NCBI GenBank assembly: GCA_028565635.1
Contig: JAOXYB010044137.1
Span: 1 to 12,552 of the forward strand
Reading direction: 5' to 3'
DNA length: 12,552 nucleotides
Source of the DNA: Phoronis ovalis
Lineage: Eukaryota > Phoronida > Phoronidae
In this document: positions 1-7,012 of the stretch, in pieces
Numbering within the stretch: position 1 is the stretch's first letter
How the letters are laid out: each line of letters begins with the position of its first letter
Made by a program: the position numbers and the translations under genes
The notes under the pieces: generated by a model
The model's database searches: none
Seen by the model: the letters and a program-made list of their open reading frames with translations, nothing else
What the model was told of the DNA's origin: nothing

Positions 1-2
1 AA

Positions 3-170
3 TCGTCAAGTCAATGCTTCGTCTTTCCCGAGATGTTCGCAACGTATGGTGCACTCTCGGGTACAAACATGGCCATCTTGGAAGTAATTAAGGTCAAAAT
101 TATATCAGACCTGCCCTTTGACGTGTACTTATCCTGTACCAAATACGAAGATGATGTGACGAAAGCTTAA
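3..170 (+). other. Less AT-rich patch with open frames on both strands, possible transposon remnant
   Basis: Positions 3-170 are open on the plus strand from the window edge to a TAA (reading, in part, FPEMFATYGALSGTNMAI and ending EDDVTKA). The codon-aligned minus frame is also open, with MAMFVPESAPYVANISGK near its end and a stop at 12-14. Base composition is less AT-rich than the rest of the window. I do not recognise either product. It could be the end of a plus-strand exon, the first coding part of a minus-strand unit, or the conserved part of an interspersed repeat. Mirror-open frames fit a repeat as well as a gene. Confidence 0.25.
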
Positions 171-238
171 GCCGTTATAGCAACACAAAGAAAAGGTTAC
201 ATACGCTGATGACGCCGCCGCCGCATAGGGTACGGCTA

Positions 239-272
239 TATGCCCTTTCACTATTACATAGTGATGGGCATA
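239..272. repeat. Imperfect palindrome
   Basis: TATGCCCTTTCACTAT is followed after three bases by ATAGTGATGGGCATA, its reverse complement apart from one base missing and one changed. It directly follows a short GCC-rich run (gacgccgccgccgcat). It may be the hairpin end of a non-autonomous element that includes the patch to its left. Confidence 0.55.
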
Positions 273-1054
273 AAAAAGGAAAAAGAAAAAGAAGAAAGAA
301 ATCGTGCTTGCTCCCTTATACGAGCAACCCTAATAAATGCCCAATTGATGAAATTATGCTTAACCCCAAAGAATAATACAGAATATGACAGCCTCACATT
401 CAAGATATTTTATTCACCAAATAGATACCCAACCATTCCCAACTTTTAAAGGCTATATTTATTAAAATATAACCCCTTCTTCAAATACAAGTAACAAAGT
501 AAAATTTTTCCGTTAACAAATATGAAAATGTTTACATTCCATATTTATCCAGATATTAACCCTAGTTATAAAAGACTGTAATTCTCCATATTAAGAAAAT
601 AGAAGTAACAACACAAAGAAAACATTCCTAAGTTGTTTTGAAAGTATAATATTTTCTTCATCAGAAATATAAAATGTATCTAGAGCAAAGTTTTAAAATA
701 CCTTAAATTATATTAAAACAAAATCCCTCTCTTGAATTTAATCCCACCATTTATCCCAAACAAGGCCAGCTATTGAATACTGGCTAAAATGCTAAGATAT
801 TAAGAGTGATCTTACTGCAAAATTCAAAACAAAACCTATTTTTAATTTCTAGAAACTTTTGACTTTGATGTCTCTTAAAATTCCATTTTAAGTACAATTA
901 TGAAGCTAATATTTCACTTGTTTGGTCTATAATCAAAGAAGGAACCCTGCTTTTATAGCATGTATCCGGGGGCAGGTTAATACATGTGCTGTACAGTAGG
1001 CCCCCTTTTTTTTTCAGCTCCCTTATTTACCATAGGATAATTTTTTCACAATTC
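273..1054. other. AT-rich non-coding DNA
   Basis: No exon-like frame, RNA gene or clear repeat is seen on either strand. The only open frame of note begins at the palindrome and is low-complexity (KKEKEKEE). For the minus-strand gene this is intron or 3' flank. AATAAA on that strand occurs at about 409-414 and 456-461, but nothing else marks a gene end. Confidence 0.5.
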
Positions 1055-1246
1055 TCAAAGCCTTACTTCCAATGGCATAATTTCTTGGAAAATGCATTTA
1101 CGACAGGTATGAAAAATTAAGGTAATACTTAGTAAAAAATAAATATCAACAACTTGAATAAGCAAATTAACTCTAGATTGGAGTTGTACTGGTTCTGCTA
1201 AACACATCTCCTGAGGAACAGCATTGGTGAAAATATCAATAGTTAC
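1055..1246 (-). other. Open read-through of e11 past its donor, ending at TAA
   Basis: Beyond the GTAACT donor of e11 the same frame stays open for 63 codons before a TAA at 1055-1057. This is longer than expected by chance in such AT-rich DNA. The tail starts VTIDIFTNAVPQEMC and later contains a hydrophobic run, NLLIQVVDIYFLLSITLIF, followed by HTCRKC and a short tail. The run has one aspartate and one glutamine, so it is a weak membrane-segment candidate. If the intron were retained, the protein would end in a half LDLa module and a possible membrane anchor. The default reading is simply intron. Confidence 0.25.
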
Positions 1247-1515
1247 CTGAATACAACGTCCACTAGCACATTTGTACTCATCATATCTGCATGAGCAGTT
1301 TCTTTCATCGCTTTCATCTCCACAGTTGTCCAAGTTATTACAAGTGTAAGACATTGGAATGCATAAGCCATTATCACAATGGAAGGAATGAGTGCTATTG
1401 CAAGTACATCCTTGTTCATCGCTGAAGTCGCCGCATTCATTTACACCATTGCACACAACAGTTTGGCTAAGACACAAACCATTATTGCAGTGGAACTGAG
1501 TAGACCCAGTACAAC
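1247..1515 (-). CDS. LDLa-array gene, exon e11 (two and a half modules)
   Basis: This 269-nt exon encodes two complete LDLa modules with no intron between them, then the first half of a third. Module one runs CTGSTQFHC to CGDFSDEQGC, and module two runs CNSTHSFHC to CGDESDERNC. The half module is CRYDEYKCASGRCIQ, stopping just after Cys3. The links are C-T-C and C-S-C. The acceptor is cttacag (phase 1) and the donor is ATTCAG|GTAACT (phase 0), unlike all other donors in the gene. No exon completing the half module is visible between here and position 1, so it should lie beyond the window. Alternatively the frame reads through to a TAA at 1055-1057, adding 63 residues. Confidence 0.88.
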
Positions 1516-1914
1516 CTGTAAGTATTACACTTAATTATTCACTTTCTACAGCCAGTGCCAAAGATATAACTGCTAAAGTACAAAACATAAAATTAAAATA
1601 GAGCTACTGAATTTACATATTGAACCCGCTTTGCTTGTTGCATCATTCATACAGCTATAACCTTAAGCATAAAAGCTTGTAAGCAAACAAGGGATAAACA
1701 TTCTGGTAGCAAGTATATGCGTGGATATTGAAGAAAAATACTTATTTTGAGTTAATACACTGCATTACTGAATTATAACATAAATTGCTTAATTTTCATC
1801 AGCAAATGTAATCAATATCAGTTTAATTTATCATTAGCACCATATGGTCAGTTAGCTTTTAACTGGAGGTCAGGTAATTGCTTGAATTTCTAATTAAAAA
1901 ACTCAGTTACTTAC
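1516..1914 (-). other. Intron between e10 and e11
   Basis: A 399-nt phase 1 intron bounded by GTAAGT and cttacag. It is AT-rich and I see no repeat or coding signal in it. Confidence 0.8.
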
Positions 1915-2025
1915 TACAATTCTTTTCATCACTGTAATCATAACAATCAAACTTCCCATCACATACCAGACTTGTTAGCAAGCAGAATCTCTTGTCTTCA
2001 CATTGAAACTGATCTTGTAAGCATC
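1915..2025 (-). CDS. LDLa-array gene, exon e10
   Basis: This exon encodes one LDLa module of 37 codons (111 nt, phase 1 on both sides). The acceptor is atcttttag and the donor is TGTA|GTAAGT. It reads CLQDQFQC, RFC, LVCDGKFDC and CYDYSDEKNC, with all six cysteines and the calcium motif intact. The linker to e11 is serine (A|GT), giving C-S-C. The upstream junction with e9 is either C-G-C or C-GDR-C, depending on which e9 donor is used. Confidence 0.92.
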
Positions 2026-2332
2026 CTAAAAGATAAAACATTTTGTTTAACAGAAACTTGTCATAAATGTTTGTTATTCAGACAAAACAGAGTCCACTGT
2101 TTGTATTTGAACAATATAAGTTCTCATCTGTAACTCAACTAAAATAAGCTTTATGGCAAAATAGGAGGGTAAAAAAATCAATGTTAGATGTTTTGTATAA
2201 AATATAAATTTTATGTCAAAATGTTCACCTACAGACCATTTCTCAAGAGTGTTTTCAAACTCATTTGTTAAACAGCTAAAGCTTTATTACCTCCAAAAGG
2301 GTGCAAGATGCATGTACCACTTACAGTAAGAG

Positions 2333-2691
2333 GATACATAGCCTGGGGGGGAGTCAATATGAAAGTGGGTACCCATGTTCCAACATGGCTTTTCAAAAAA
2401 GCCGCTAATGAAGTGAAATTCTGCAAAAAATACACCTCTAAGGAAGTGAGTTTTTTTGAAAAAATACACCCCTAAGGAAGTGAAATTACCCTAACGAAGT
2501 GAAGCTTCCAAGCAACACCCTACTGAAGTGTCACACCTCCAAAAAACCAACCCTTTTTGTGATTTTAGCCAAAAAAAATATCCCTAAGTGCGTAACGTGC
2601 CGGCGATTCGAAAAACATACCTTGTCACGCAAAATTTTGTTAGAACATGCGTACCCACTTTCATATTGACTGCCCCCCCTGGGATACATAG
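2333..2691. mobile_element. MITE-like DNA transposon with terminal inverted repeats and target-site duplication
   Basis: The left end at 2342 (cctgggggggagtcaatatg, continuing gaaagtgggtacccatgttc) is inverted at the right end, about 2644-2682 (gaacatgcgtacccacttt to gactgccccccctgg), over roughly 40 bp with few differences. The element is flanked by the direct repeat GATACATAG (2333-2341 and 2683-2691), a 9-bp duplication, or 8-10 bp depending on where the ends are drawn. The inside is non-coding and semi-periodic, with several copies of a ccctaa(g/c)gaagtga-like motif separated by A runs. The length of about 340 bp, terminal repeats and duplication fit a non-autonomous element; the 8-10 bp duplication and CAGGGG-like end suggest hAT or Mutator-like mobilisation. 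Confidence 0.85.
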
Positions 2692-3137
2692 TGGATCTGA
2701 ATTTGCATTAAACACGTTTTTAACAACTAGCAGGTATTCCATGAAAGTTGCTATTGAATTTTTTCTCTGAATTTATTTGTTTACTCTAACCAATAGAAGG
2801 CCATTGGCCCATGTTGTATAATATAAACAGAATACATAATACAAATTTACATAATTAAGAGTTGGTGCATGGTAATATGGGAAATGATTATATATTATGC
2901 GACCAGTTGTTATTCTGGCACAATGCCTTAATTACCTATGCACAATTCACATAAATGTTCTCATACTTTAACGCAATGCATCCCTTATCATAAACGTAGC
3001 CTGACATATAAAAAAAATTATTTAAGAATGCAATATATATTTATGCCTGGGCCTTTGCAGTGCATTGTTAAATAGCATTAATTGTTGTTGACAAACATTT
3101 GAATGATGGGAAACTCAATAATTTTTCAAAGACTCAC
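2692..3137 (-). other. Intron between e9 and e10, part left of e9
   Basis: AT-rich intron sequence with no exon-like frame. The intron as a whole runs from 2026 to 3137 and contains the MITE-like element near its middle. The piece at 2026-2332 is also featureless. Confidence 0.6.
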
Positions 3138-3310
3138 TATCACCACAGTTATCAGGCTCATCACTGAGATCAAGGCATTCAGGTAAGCCATTACAGTAAA
3201 AATTGGCAGCTGTCACATTATGTTGAGTGGGGTATTGGTAAATACTATATCTGAGGCATGTTCCATCTGCACACTTGTATCCATCTTCACACGGGCAATT
3301 GGCTTCATCA
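3138..3310 (-). CDS. LDLa-array gene, exon e9 (end of one module plus one enlarged module)
   Basis: The exon begins in phase 2 after aattgtag and supplies SDEANC, completing the module begun in e8. It then encodes a second module: CEDGYKC, GTC, FYCNG, PEC and CLDLSDEPDNC. Between Cys3 and Cys4 this module has about 19 residues instead of about 6, including an N-V-T glycosylation sequon. An upstream acceptor (catgttag, exon end at 3346) keeps the frame but adds LPISTAYAANC and an unpaired cysteine, so the shorter exon is preferred. Two in-frame donors lie 6 nt apart: ATA|GTGAGT (3138, used here) matches the donor consensus better, while GTG|GTGATA (3144) would restore the one-residue linker C-G-C seen at every other junction. 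Confidence 0.82.
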
Positions 3311-3850
3311 CTACAATTAGCAGCATAAGCAGTCGATATGGGCAGACTAACATGTCGTGTCAGTCACTTTTCACAACAGGCTTACATATAACATAAAATC
3401 TACTACTTAATCCGATTCTGAAATAACTGCATCAAGATTTTTTACCTGGATTATGACCAATTAACAAATAAAAAGAGTTTCCCGACAAAAGTCATACCCC
3501 CGGTGTCATTCTGCACTGGATCATGACACTGTTACATTTTGTTTCTCAACACATTTTGATTATTGATTTATTAGATTATAAAAGAAGTTATCTGTACATT
3601 GCATAAAAAAAAATTCTCAAGACATGAAGTTCAGTTATTCACAATTTTAACCAAAGATGTCACTGGGGTTGTAACAATTATAATTATTTACAACTTTGTC
3701 AGTAATGACAATGTCCTGTGAAAGTGTTCAGTTTCCTACACTTACAATAGTCCTCATCACCAAGGATGTTTTGAAGTTATTGCATTGTTCAGTGCTATTA
3801 CGATATGTTCACTAAAACTTAAGAACATTATACAAATTACAATTTTTTAC
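3311..3850 (-). other. Intron between e8 and e9
   Basis: A 540-nt phase 2 intron. It contains a 12-bp direct repeat with one mismatch, CTGGATTATGAC at 3446-3457 and CTGGATCATGAC at 3516-3527, around a locally less AT-rich stretch that may be a small repeat remnant. It also contains an LDLa-like fragment near 3750-3775 that is broken by stops. The 36 bases nearest e9 are in frame and could be exonic if the upstream acceptor is used. Confidence 0.55.
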
Positions 3851-3962
3851 CTATTATCTGGTTCATTTTGTGAATATAGACACTCTCGTAGCCCGTTACA
3901 AACATTTCTTTTATCTATACATCTTCCACTATTACATTCAAAGTGCCACTCTTCACGACATC
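3851..3962 (-). CDS. LDLa-array gene, exon e8 (module completed by e9)
   Basis: This exon carries the first five cysteines of an LDLa module: CREEWHFEC, GRC, NVCNG and REC. It is 112 nt, enters in phase 1 after acceptor ctaattttcag, and leaves in phase 2 at AATAG|GTAAAA, the only non-phase-1 donor between modules. The residues after Cys5 read LYSQNEPDN, where the usual D-x-S-D-E is replaced by Y-S-Q-N-E, so the calcium ligands at the expected position are lost. The sixth cysteine must come from e9. With the e9 acceptor chosen here the junction reads PDNSDEANC, which restores both the acidic motif and Cys6 after an insertion of about six residues. Confidence 0.87.
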
Positions 3963-4466
3963 CTGAAAATTAGAAATCAAATTATTATTTAACAGTCTTA
4001 TATGATATCATATTTACATAGTTTGTTGCTAATGGTAACAGATTCTGATATCTCATGTTTACCTTATTCTTGAATTGCCTATTAAATATAGTCTAAACTA
4101 CATAAAGTAAAGTTGTGATTAAATGTTAATTAAAATATATATATATTCTTTCACCTGGCTTATTTCAATATGTTAGTAGTCTTCTTTAAAAAAAATTGGC
4201 AAAAAATGAAAAAGACAGTAATAAATATTGCTGAATGCTTTTTTTAATCAAAAATTATTAAACGGATTATTTGGGTTGGATGAAGCAGTAATTTTCATGT
4301 TTCTTATCATTTTTGTCAACTACACTAAAAACATGCTTAACTTATCTTGAAAGTAACTGAATAAATACTTTAATACAGTGTCAAGCTAAACATTTAAAAC
4401 ATATTTTTCACTATGGGAATATCTATGTGGGTTAAACATAAAAGGTAAATAAAATCACCATTTATT
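3963..4466 (-). other. Intron between e7 and e8, part right of e8
   Basis: AT-rich intron sequence including a short TA run near 4133-4146. I see no coding or structured element before the SINE. Confidence 0.6.
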
Positions 4467-4748
4467 GTTGAAGTTGAAGTTTATCTTAACCATGTTTAGC
4501 CCATCAGGCCAGGCTTATACCAGTTTCAATAGTACTAAGCAATGCAGAGTGTACTTTGCTTGGATAGGATGCCAGTCTATCACAGGTTACAATGTCATAA
4601 ACACTGGTACCCATTTTTATACCCTGGTGGAGTGAAGCAAATGGGGATAAAGTGTCTTGCTTACAGTTACAATCACAAATGACTGATGCAGGTTTTGAAA
4701 CTGCAACCTTTCGATTTGAAGTCCAGCACCTACCACCTGAGCCACCGT
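4467..4748 (-). mobile_element. tRNA-derived SINE
   Basis: Read on the minus strand from 4748, the sequence starts like a tRNA. It has an A box TGGCTCAGGTGG (4733-4744) matching TRGYNNARNNGG, and a decayed B box gtttcaaaacc (4691-4701) at tRNA-like spacing. The body follows, with CAAGACACTTTATCCCCA and later GGTATAAGCCTGGCCTGATG near the 3' end. These phrases resemble the conserved central and tail parts of SINEs shared by many invertebrates and basal vertebrates; this is from memory, not a search. It ends in a short CTTCAA repeat (4467-4479). It lies in the intron between e7 and e8, in the gene's orientation, and its head is 36 nt from the e7 donor. Confidence 0.82.
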
Positions 4749-4783
4749 TACTTCACAACAATGTACGACTCAAAAACACTTAC

Positions 4784-4894
4784 TGCAGCCAGGTGGTTCA
4801 TCAGTACCATCACCACACTGGTCATAGCCATCACAGTACTGGTAGCCAGGAATACATTTCCCACTGTCACACAAAAACTGTTCAGGCTGACAGG
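4784..4894 (-). CDS. LDLa-array gene, exon e7
   Basis: This exon encodes one LDLa module of 37 codons (111 nt, phase 1 on both sides). The acceptor is tatatacag and the donor is TGCA|GTAAGT. It reads [20 protein letters not shown] and [11 protein letters not shown]. The serine of the usual SDE is threonine (TDE), a mild change that keeps the acidic residues. The linker to e8 is arginine (A|GA), giving C-R-C. A SINE begins about 36 nt beyond the donor in the downstream intron, in the same orientation as the gene. The open frames on the plus strand across this exon are shadows. Confidence 0.92.
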
Positions 4895-5522
4895 CTGTAT
4901 ATAAAAAAAATTATTATTAAAGATGTAATAGTAGTTAATATAGCAATGATCTATTCTGCACCAGTAAGAATTAATTTTGTGGGGTGTTAGGTATTTGATA
5001 CTGCATTGACAGATCATACTATTTAACACTGACAAATAAATTTCAAAGTATTGCATTTTTTTGATCTTATAACGATTAAAATATCTTTTTACACTTTGAG
5101 ATCAGCTAAATCACACTTGTGTGCAAAAGTATAAAGAGCAGCAGAGTCATTTCTAATTATTTATATAAATGAAGTTTGACCCTTTTCCCTATGATTTATA
5201 GGTCATTACTTAATTGTTTACTATAATTAGTTAACATATGACAGAATTTATAAATAGTACAGAATTTATTTCAATTTTTTGACAAGCATTCCATTTTGTC
5301 GTTGAAGGGATGTGATGCTTTGTCTACGTGCCATTGTGTCGGGGTCATTTTGTTCTTTGCTATTTTGAGGGGTTAACACACAGCTCACCAAGAACTACAA
5401 ATGTACCAGAAGTTACTGGAACAACAAACTGGCAGTGTAAATAAAAGCTGCTTTGATATGTAAACTAGAAACAACCCTGCCTCACAGAGCCATATATAAT
5501 AAAAGTAATTTGTACTACTTAC
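4895..5522 (-). other. Intron between e6 and e7, with a degenerate short repeat
   Basis: Mostly AT-rich. A less AT-rich stretch at about 5283-5356 contains related phrases CCATTTTGTCG (5291-5301), CCATTGTGTCG (5331-5341) and TCATTTTGTTC (5345-5355). It looks like a decayed tandem repeat whose minus-strand unit is close to CGACAAAATGG. Confidence 0.45.
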
Positions 5523-5633
5523 TGCATCCAGGGAGTTCATCTGATCCATCAGTACAATCAATTCGACCATTACACCAGTCATAAATGTCACGACATACGG
5601 TGTTGCTACATTGAAATTGGTTTTCTGTACAAG
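5523..5633 (-). CDS. LDLa-array gene, exon e6
   Basis: This exon encodes one canonical LDLa module of 37 codons (111 nt, phase 1 on both sides), with acceptor gtcttgtag and donor TGCA|GTAAGT. It reads CTENQFQC, TVC, DWCNG, IDC and CTDGSDELPGC. The F-x-C before Cys2 and the DGSDE calcium motif match the family consensus closely. The linker to e7 is threonine (A|CC), giving C-T-C. A minus-strand ORF that begins inside this exon in another frame is a shadow and is not counted. Confidence 0.93.
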
Positions 5634-6080
5634 CTACAAGACAAAAGACGCTTTATGAAAAGATCTAGATGTATGTTAAAATAAAAGCTAATTAAACTAT
5701 AGTCCAAGAATCTGTTCATTATCCTCGGTTCACCCTAAATTATTATGCCTACTACTGATTTCTTAAAGAGGGTGTACAATCTTAAAGAAAAATATTGCAT
5801 TATAAATTGTGCTAGGAGAAACTAATTGTCAATTTTTATTATGGCAAAATATCTATCTCTCGTTATCAGTTGGTTGAGACTACCTCAAATCTGAATATTT
5901 ATCATTTCAGGAGCTAGCTACGAGCTAACACAATAGAAACAAAACAATCAACATTTGTATACTCAGCTTAAAAAGAAGAGATTTACAGGTAGCATTAGTT
6001 CCAGGAAAAGACATTCCATGATCGAAGCAAAAGTGAGGAATAAAAAATCAGTGTTAAAATGTATTAAAGTCAATACTAAC
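5634..6080 (-). other. Intron between e5 and e6
   Basis: A 447-nt phase 1 intron with GTTAGT donor and gtcttgtag acceptor on the minus strand. No repeat or coding signal is seen. Confidence 0.7.
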
Positions 6081-6188
6081 TGCAACCCATTTCATCACTC
6101 CAGTCACCACACTCATTCTGGCCATTACAAAAATATTCACTTCTGATACACCTATTATTAGTGCATTTCTGCATACCATCAGAACATT
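6081..6188 (-). CDS. LDLa-array gene, exon e5
   Basis: This exon encodes one canonical LDLa module of 36 codons (108 nt, phase 1 on both sides). The acceptor is cctattacag and the donor is TGCA|GTTAGT, slightly weaker than the GTAAGT used by most exons here. The pattern is CSDGMQKC, NRC, YFCNG, NEC and CGDWSDEMGC, so all six cysteines and the acidic calcium motif are intact. The linker to e6 is threonine (A|CT), giving C-T-C. Cell-surface or secreted location is inferred from the disulfide-rich module type. Confidence 0.92.
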
Positions 6189-6322
6189 CTGTAATAGGAA
6201 ATGGCAATTTTTTAAACAATACATTGACTAGCTTACTAACATTATGTATTATGAATGCCAATACTCAATATAAGGTTCTCCCAATATTTCTGGAAATTTT
6301 CATCCTATAGGCATATTTTATG

Positions 6323-6668
6323 TGTAAATGATGGGCCCACATGTACAGGTTTTAAAAAAGCACCTTAACGCGTATATAGTCTGCTAAAAAGCAACCCTTT
6401 GGAAGGCTTGATTGTTTAAAAAGTGACCCTTTAACAATTAGTAAACCTCACTCAGTGAAAATCAACACTGAGCTAAGTAAACAAGTTGCTACATCGCTAT
6501 TTAAGCCATCCAGATTTTTCACATTTGATGGTGAAAGTATACCTTTTTTTAAATGCATCTGTATCTGATGGTGAAAAACATACCCTTTGGAAGATTTACA
6601 TTCTAAAAACAATATCCTATTTGCCAATATTTAGCTAAATATATATCATGTGCCCCCTGGTTTAAATG
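6323..6668. mobile_element. Second MITE-like element, degenerate
   Basis: A 330-bp non-coding segment (6331-6660) is flanked by TGTAAATG (6323-6330) and TTTAAATG (6661-6668), an 8-bp duplication with one mismatch. Its ends are weak inverted repeats: left ATGGGCCCACATG, right inverted CCAGGGGGCACATG. The inside repeats A-rich and accctttgg(a)ag-like phrases, and shares GAAAAACATACC with the element at 2333-2691. It is probably an older member of a related hAT-like non-autonomous family. The ends are less certain than in the first element. Confidence 0.55.
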
Positions 6669-6901
6669 CTTGTCTCAGTTCCGAATAGCCAGTCCTAGCT
6701 TCTTTCAGAAAAATGAGATAATGTCACTGCAATACTATATCTCCCTATAATAAATGACATGTGGAAGTTGAGCAATGCGTAATTTTCATGCAATACAAGA
6801 AGTACATAAAACATGGAACTGGCTGGTGCACCAGTAAGTTAAAAGGTGTAGATGATAATTATACAGAATTTTGCATTAGTTAATAATTTAAAGGAACTTA
6901 C

Positions 6902-7012
6902 GACAATCAGGTCTTTCATCACTAGCATCAGGGCAGTTAATGGTACCATCACACCAGTCACGTGTATGTATGCATACCCCCATATCACAACGACTTTGAG
7001 AGGGAGTACACG
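6902..7012 (-). CDS. LDLa-array gene, exon e4
   Basis: This exon encodes one canonical LDLa module of 37 codons (111 nt, phase 1 on both sides). The acceptor is ccttttag and the donor is TGTC|GTAAGT. Cysteines occur as CTPSQSRC, GVC, DWCDG, INC and RPDC. The calcium motif is CPDASDE. The position before Cys2 is arginine, and the usual aromatic two residues earlier is replaced by serine (QSRC). The split codon C|AA gives glutamine, so the link to e5 is C-Q-C. The open frame continues upstream of the acceptor into the intron, but that stretch has no LDLa character and the acceptor is strong. Confidence 0.92.

Noticed and set aside
1003-1018. C/T-rich run ending in cag on the plus strand, like a splice acceptor.
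   Set aside because: No plus-strand coding frame follows it.
1243-1440. A second minus-strand frame overlapping e11.
   Set aside because: It runs out of frame across the LDLa coding sequence and has no domain of its own.
2287-2770. Two open frames, one on each strand, within and beside the MITE-like element.
   Set aside because: They cross the inverted repeats and A-rich units and encode no recognisable protein.
3446-3527. Direct repeat of 12 bp (CTGGATTATGAC / CTGGATCATGAC) that could be a target-site duplication.
   Set aside because: Only 58 bp lie between the copies and they have no inverted ends; too little to call an element.
3733-3811. A fragment on the minus strand reading ILGDEDYC just before GTAAGT, resembling the end of an LDLa module.
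   Set aside because: No acceptor gives an open frame in phase with the e8 donor (phase 2 entry hits TGA), and the rest of a module is missing. At most a dead exon.
4690-4748. Possible tRNA gene on the minus strand.
   Set aside because: The B box is decayed, a cloverleaf with proper arms is not evident, and the sequence continues into a SINE body and tail.
4652-5056. Overlapping open frames on both strands around e7 and the SINE.
   Set aside because: They are shadows of the e7 exon and SINE in other frames; the LDLa frame with flanking splice sites explains the region.
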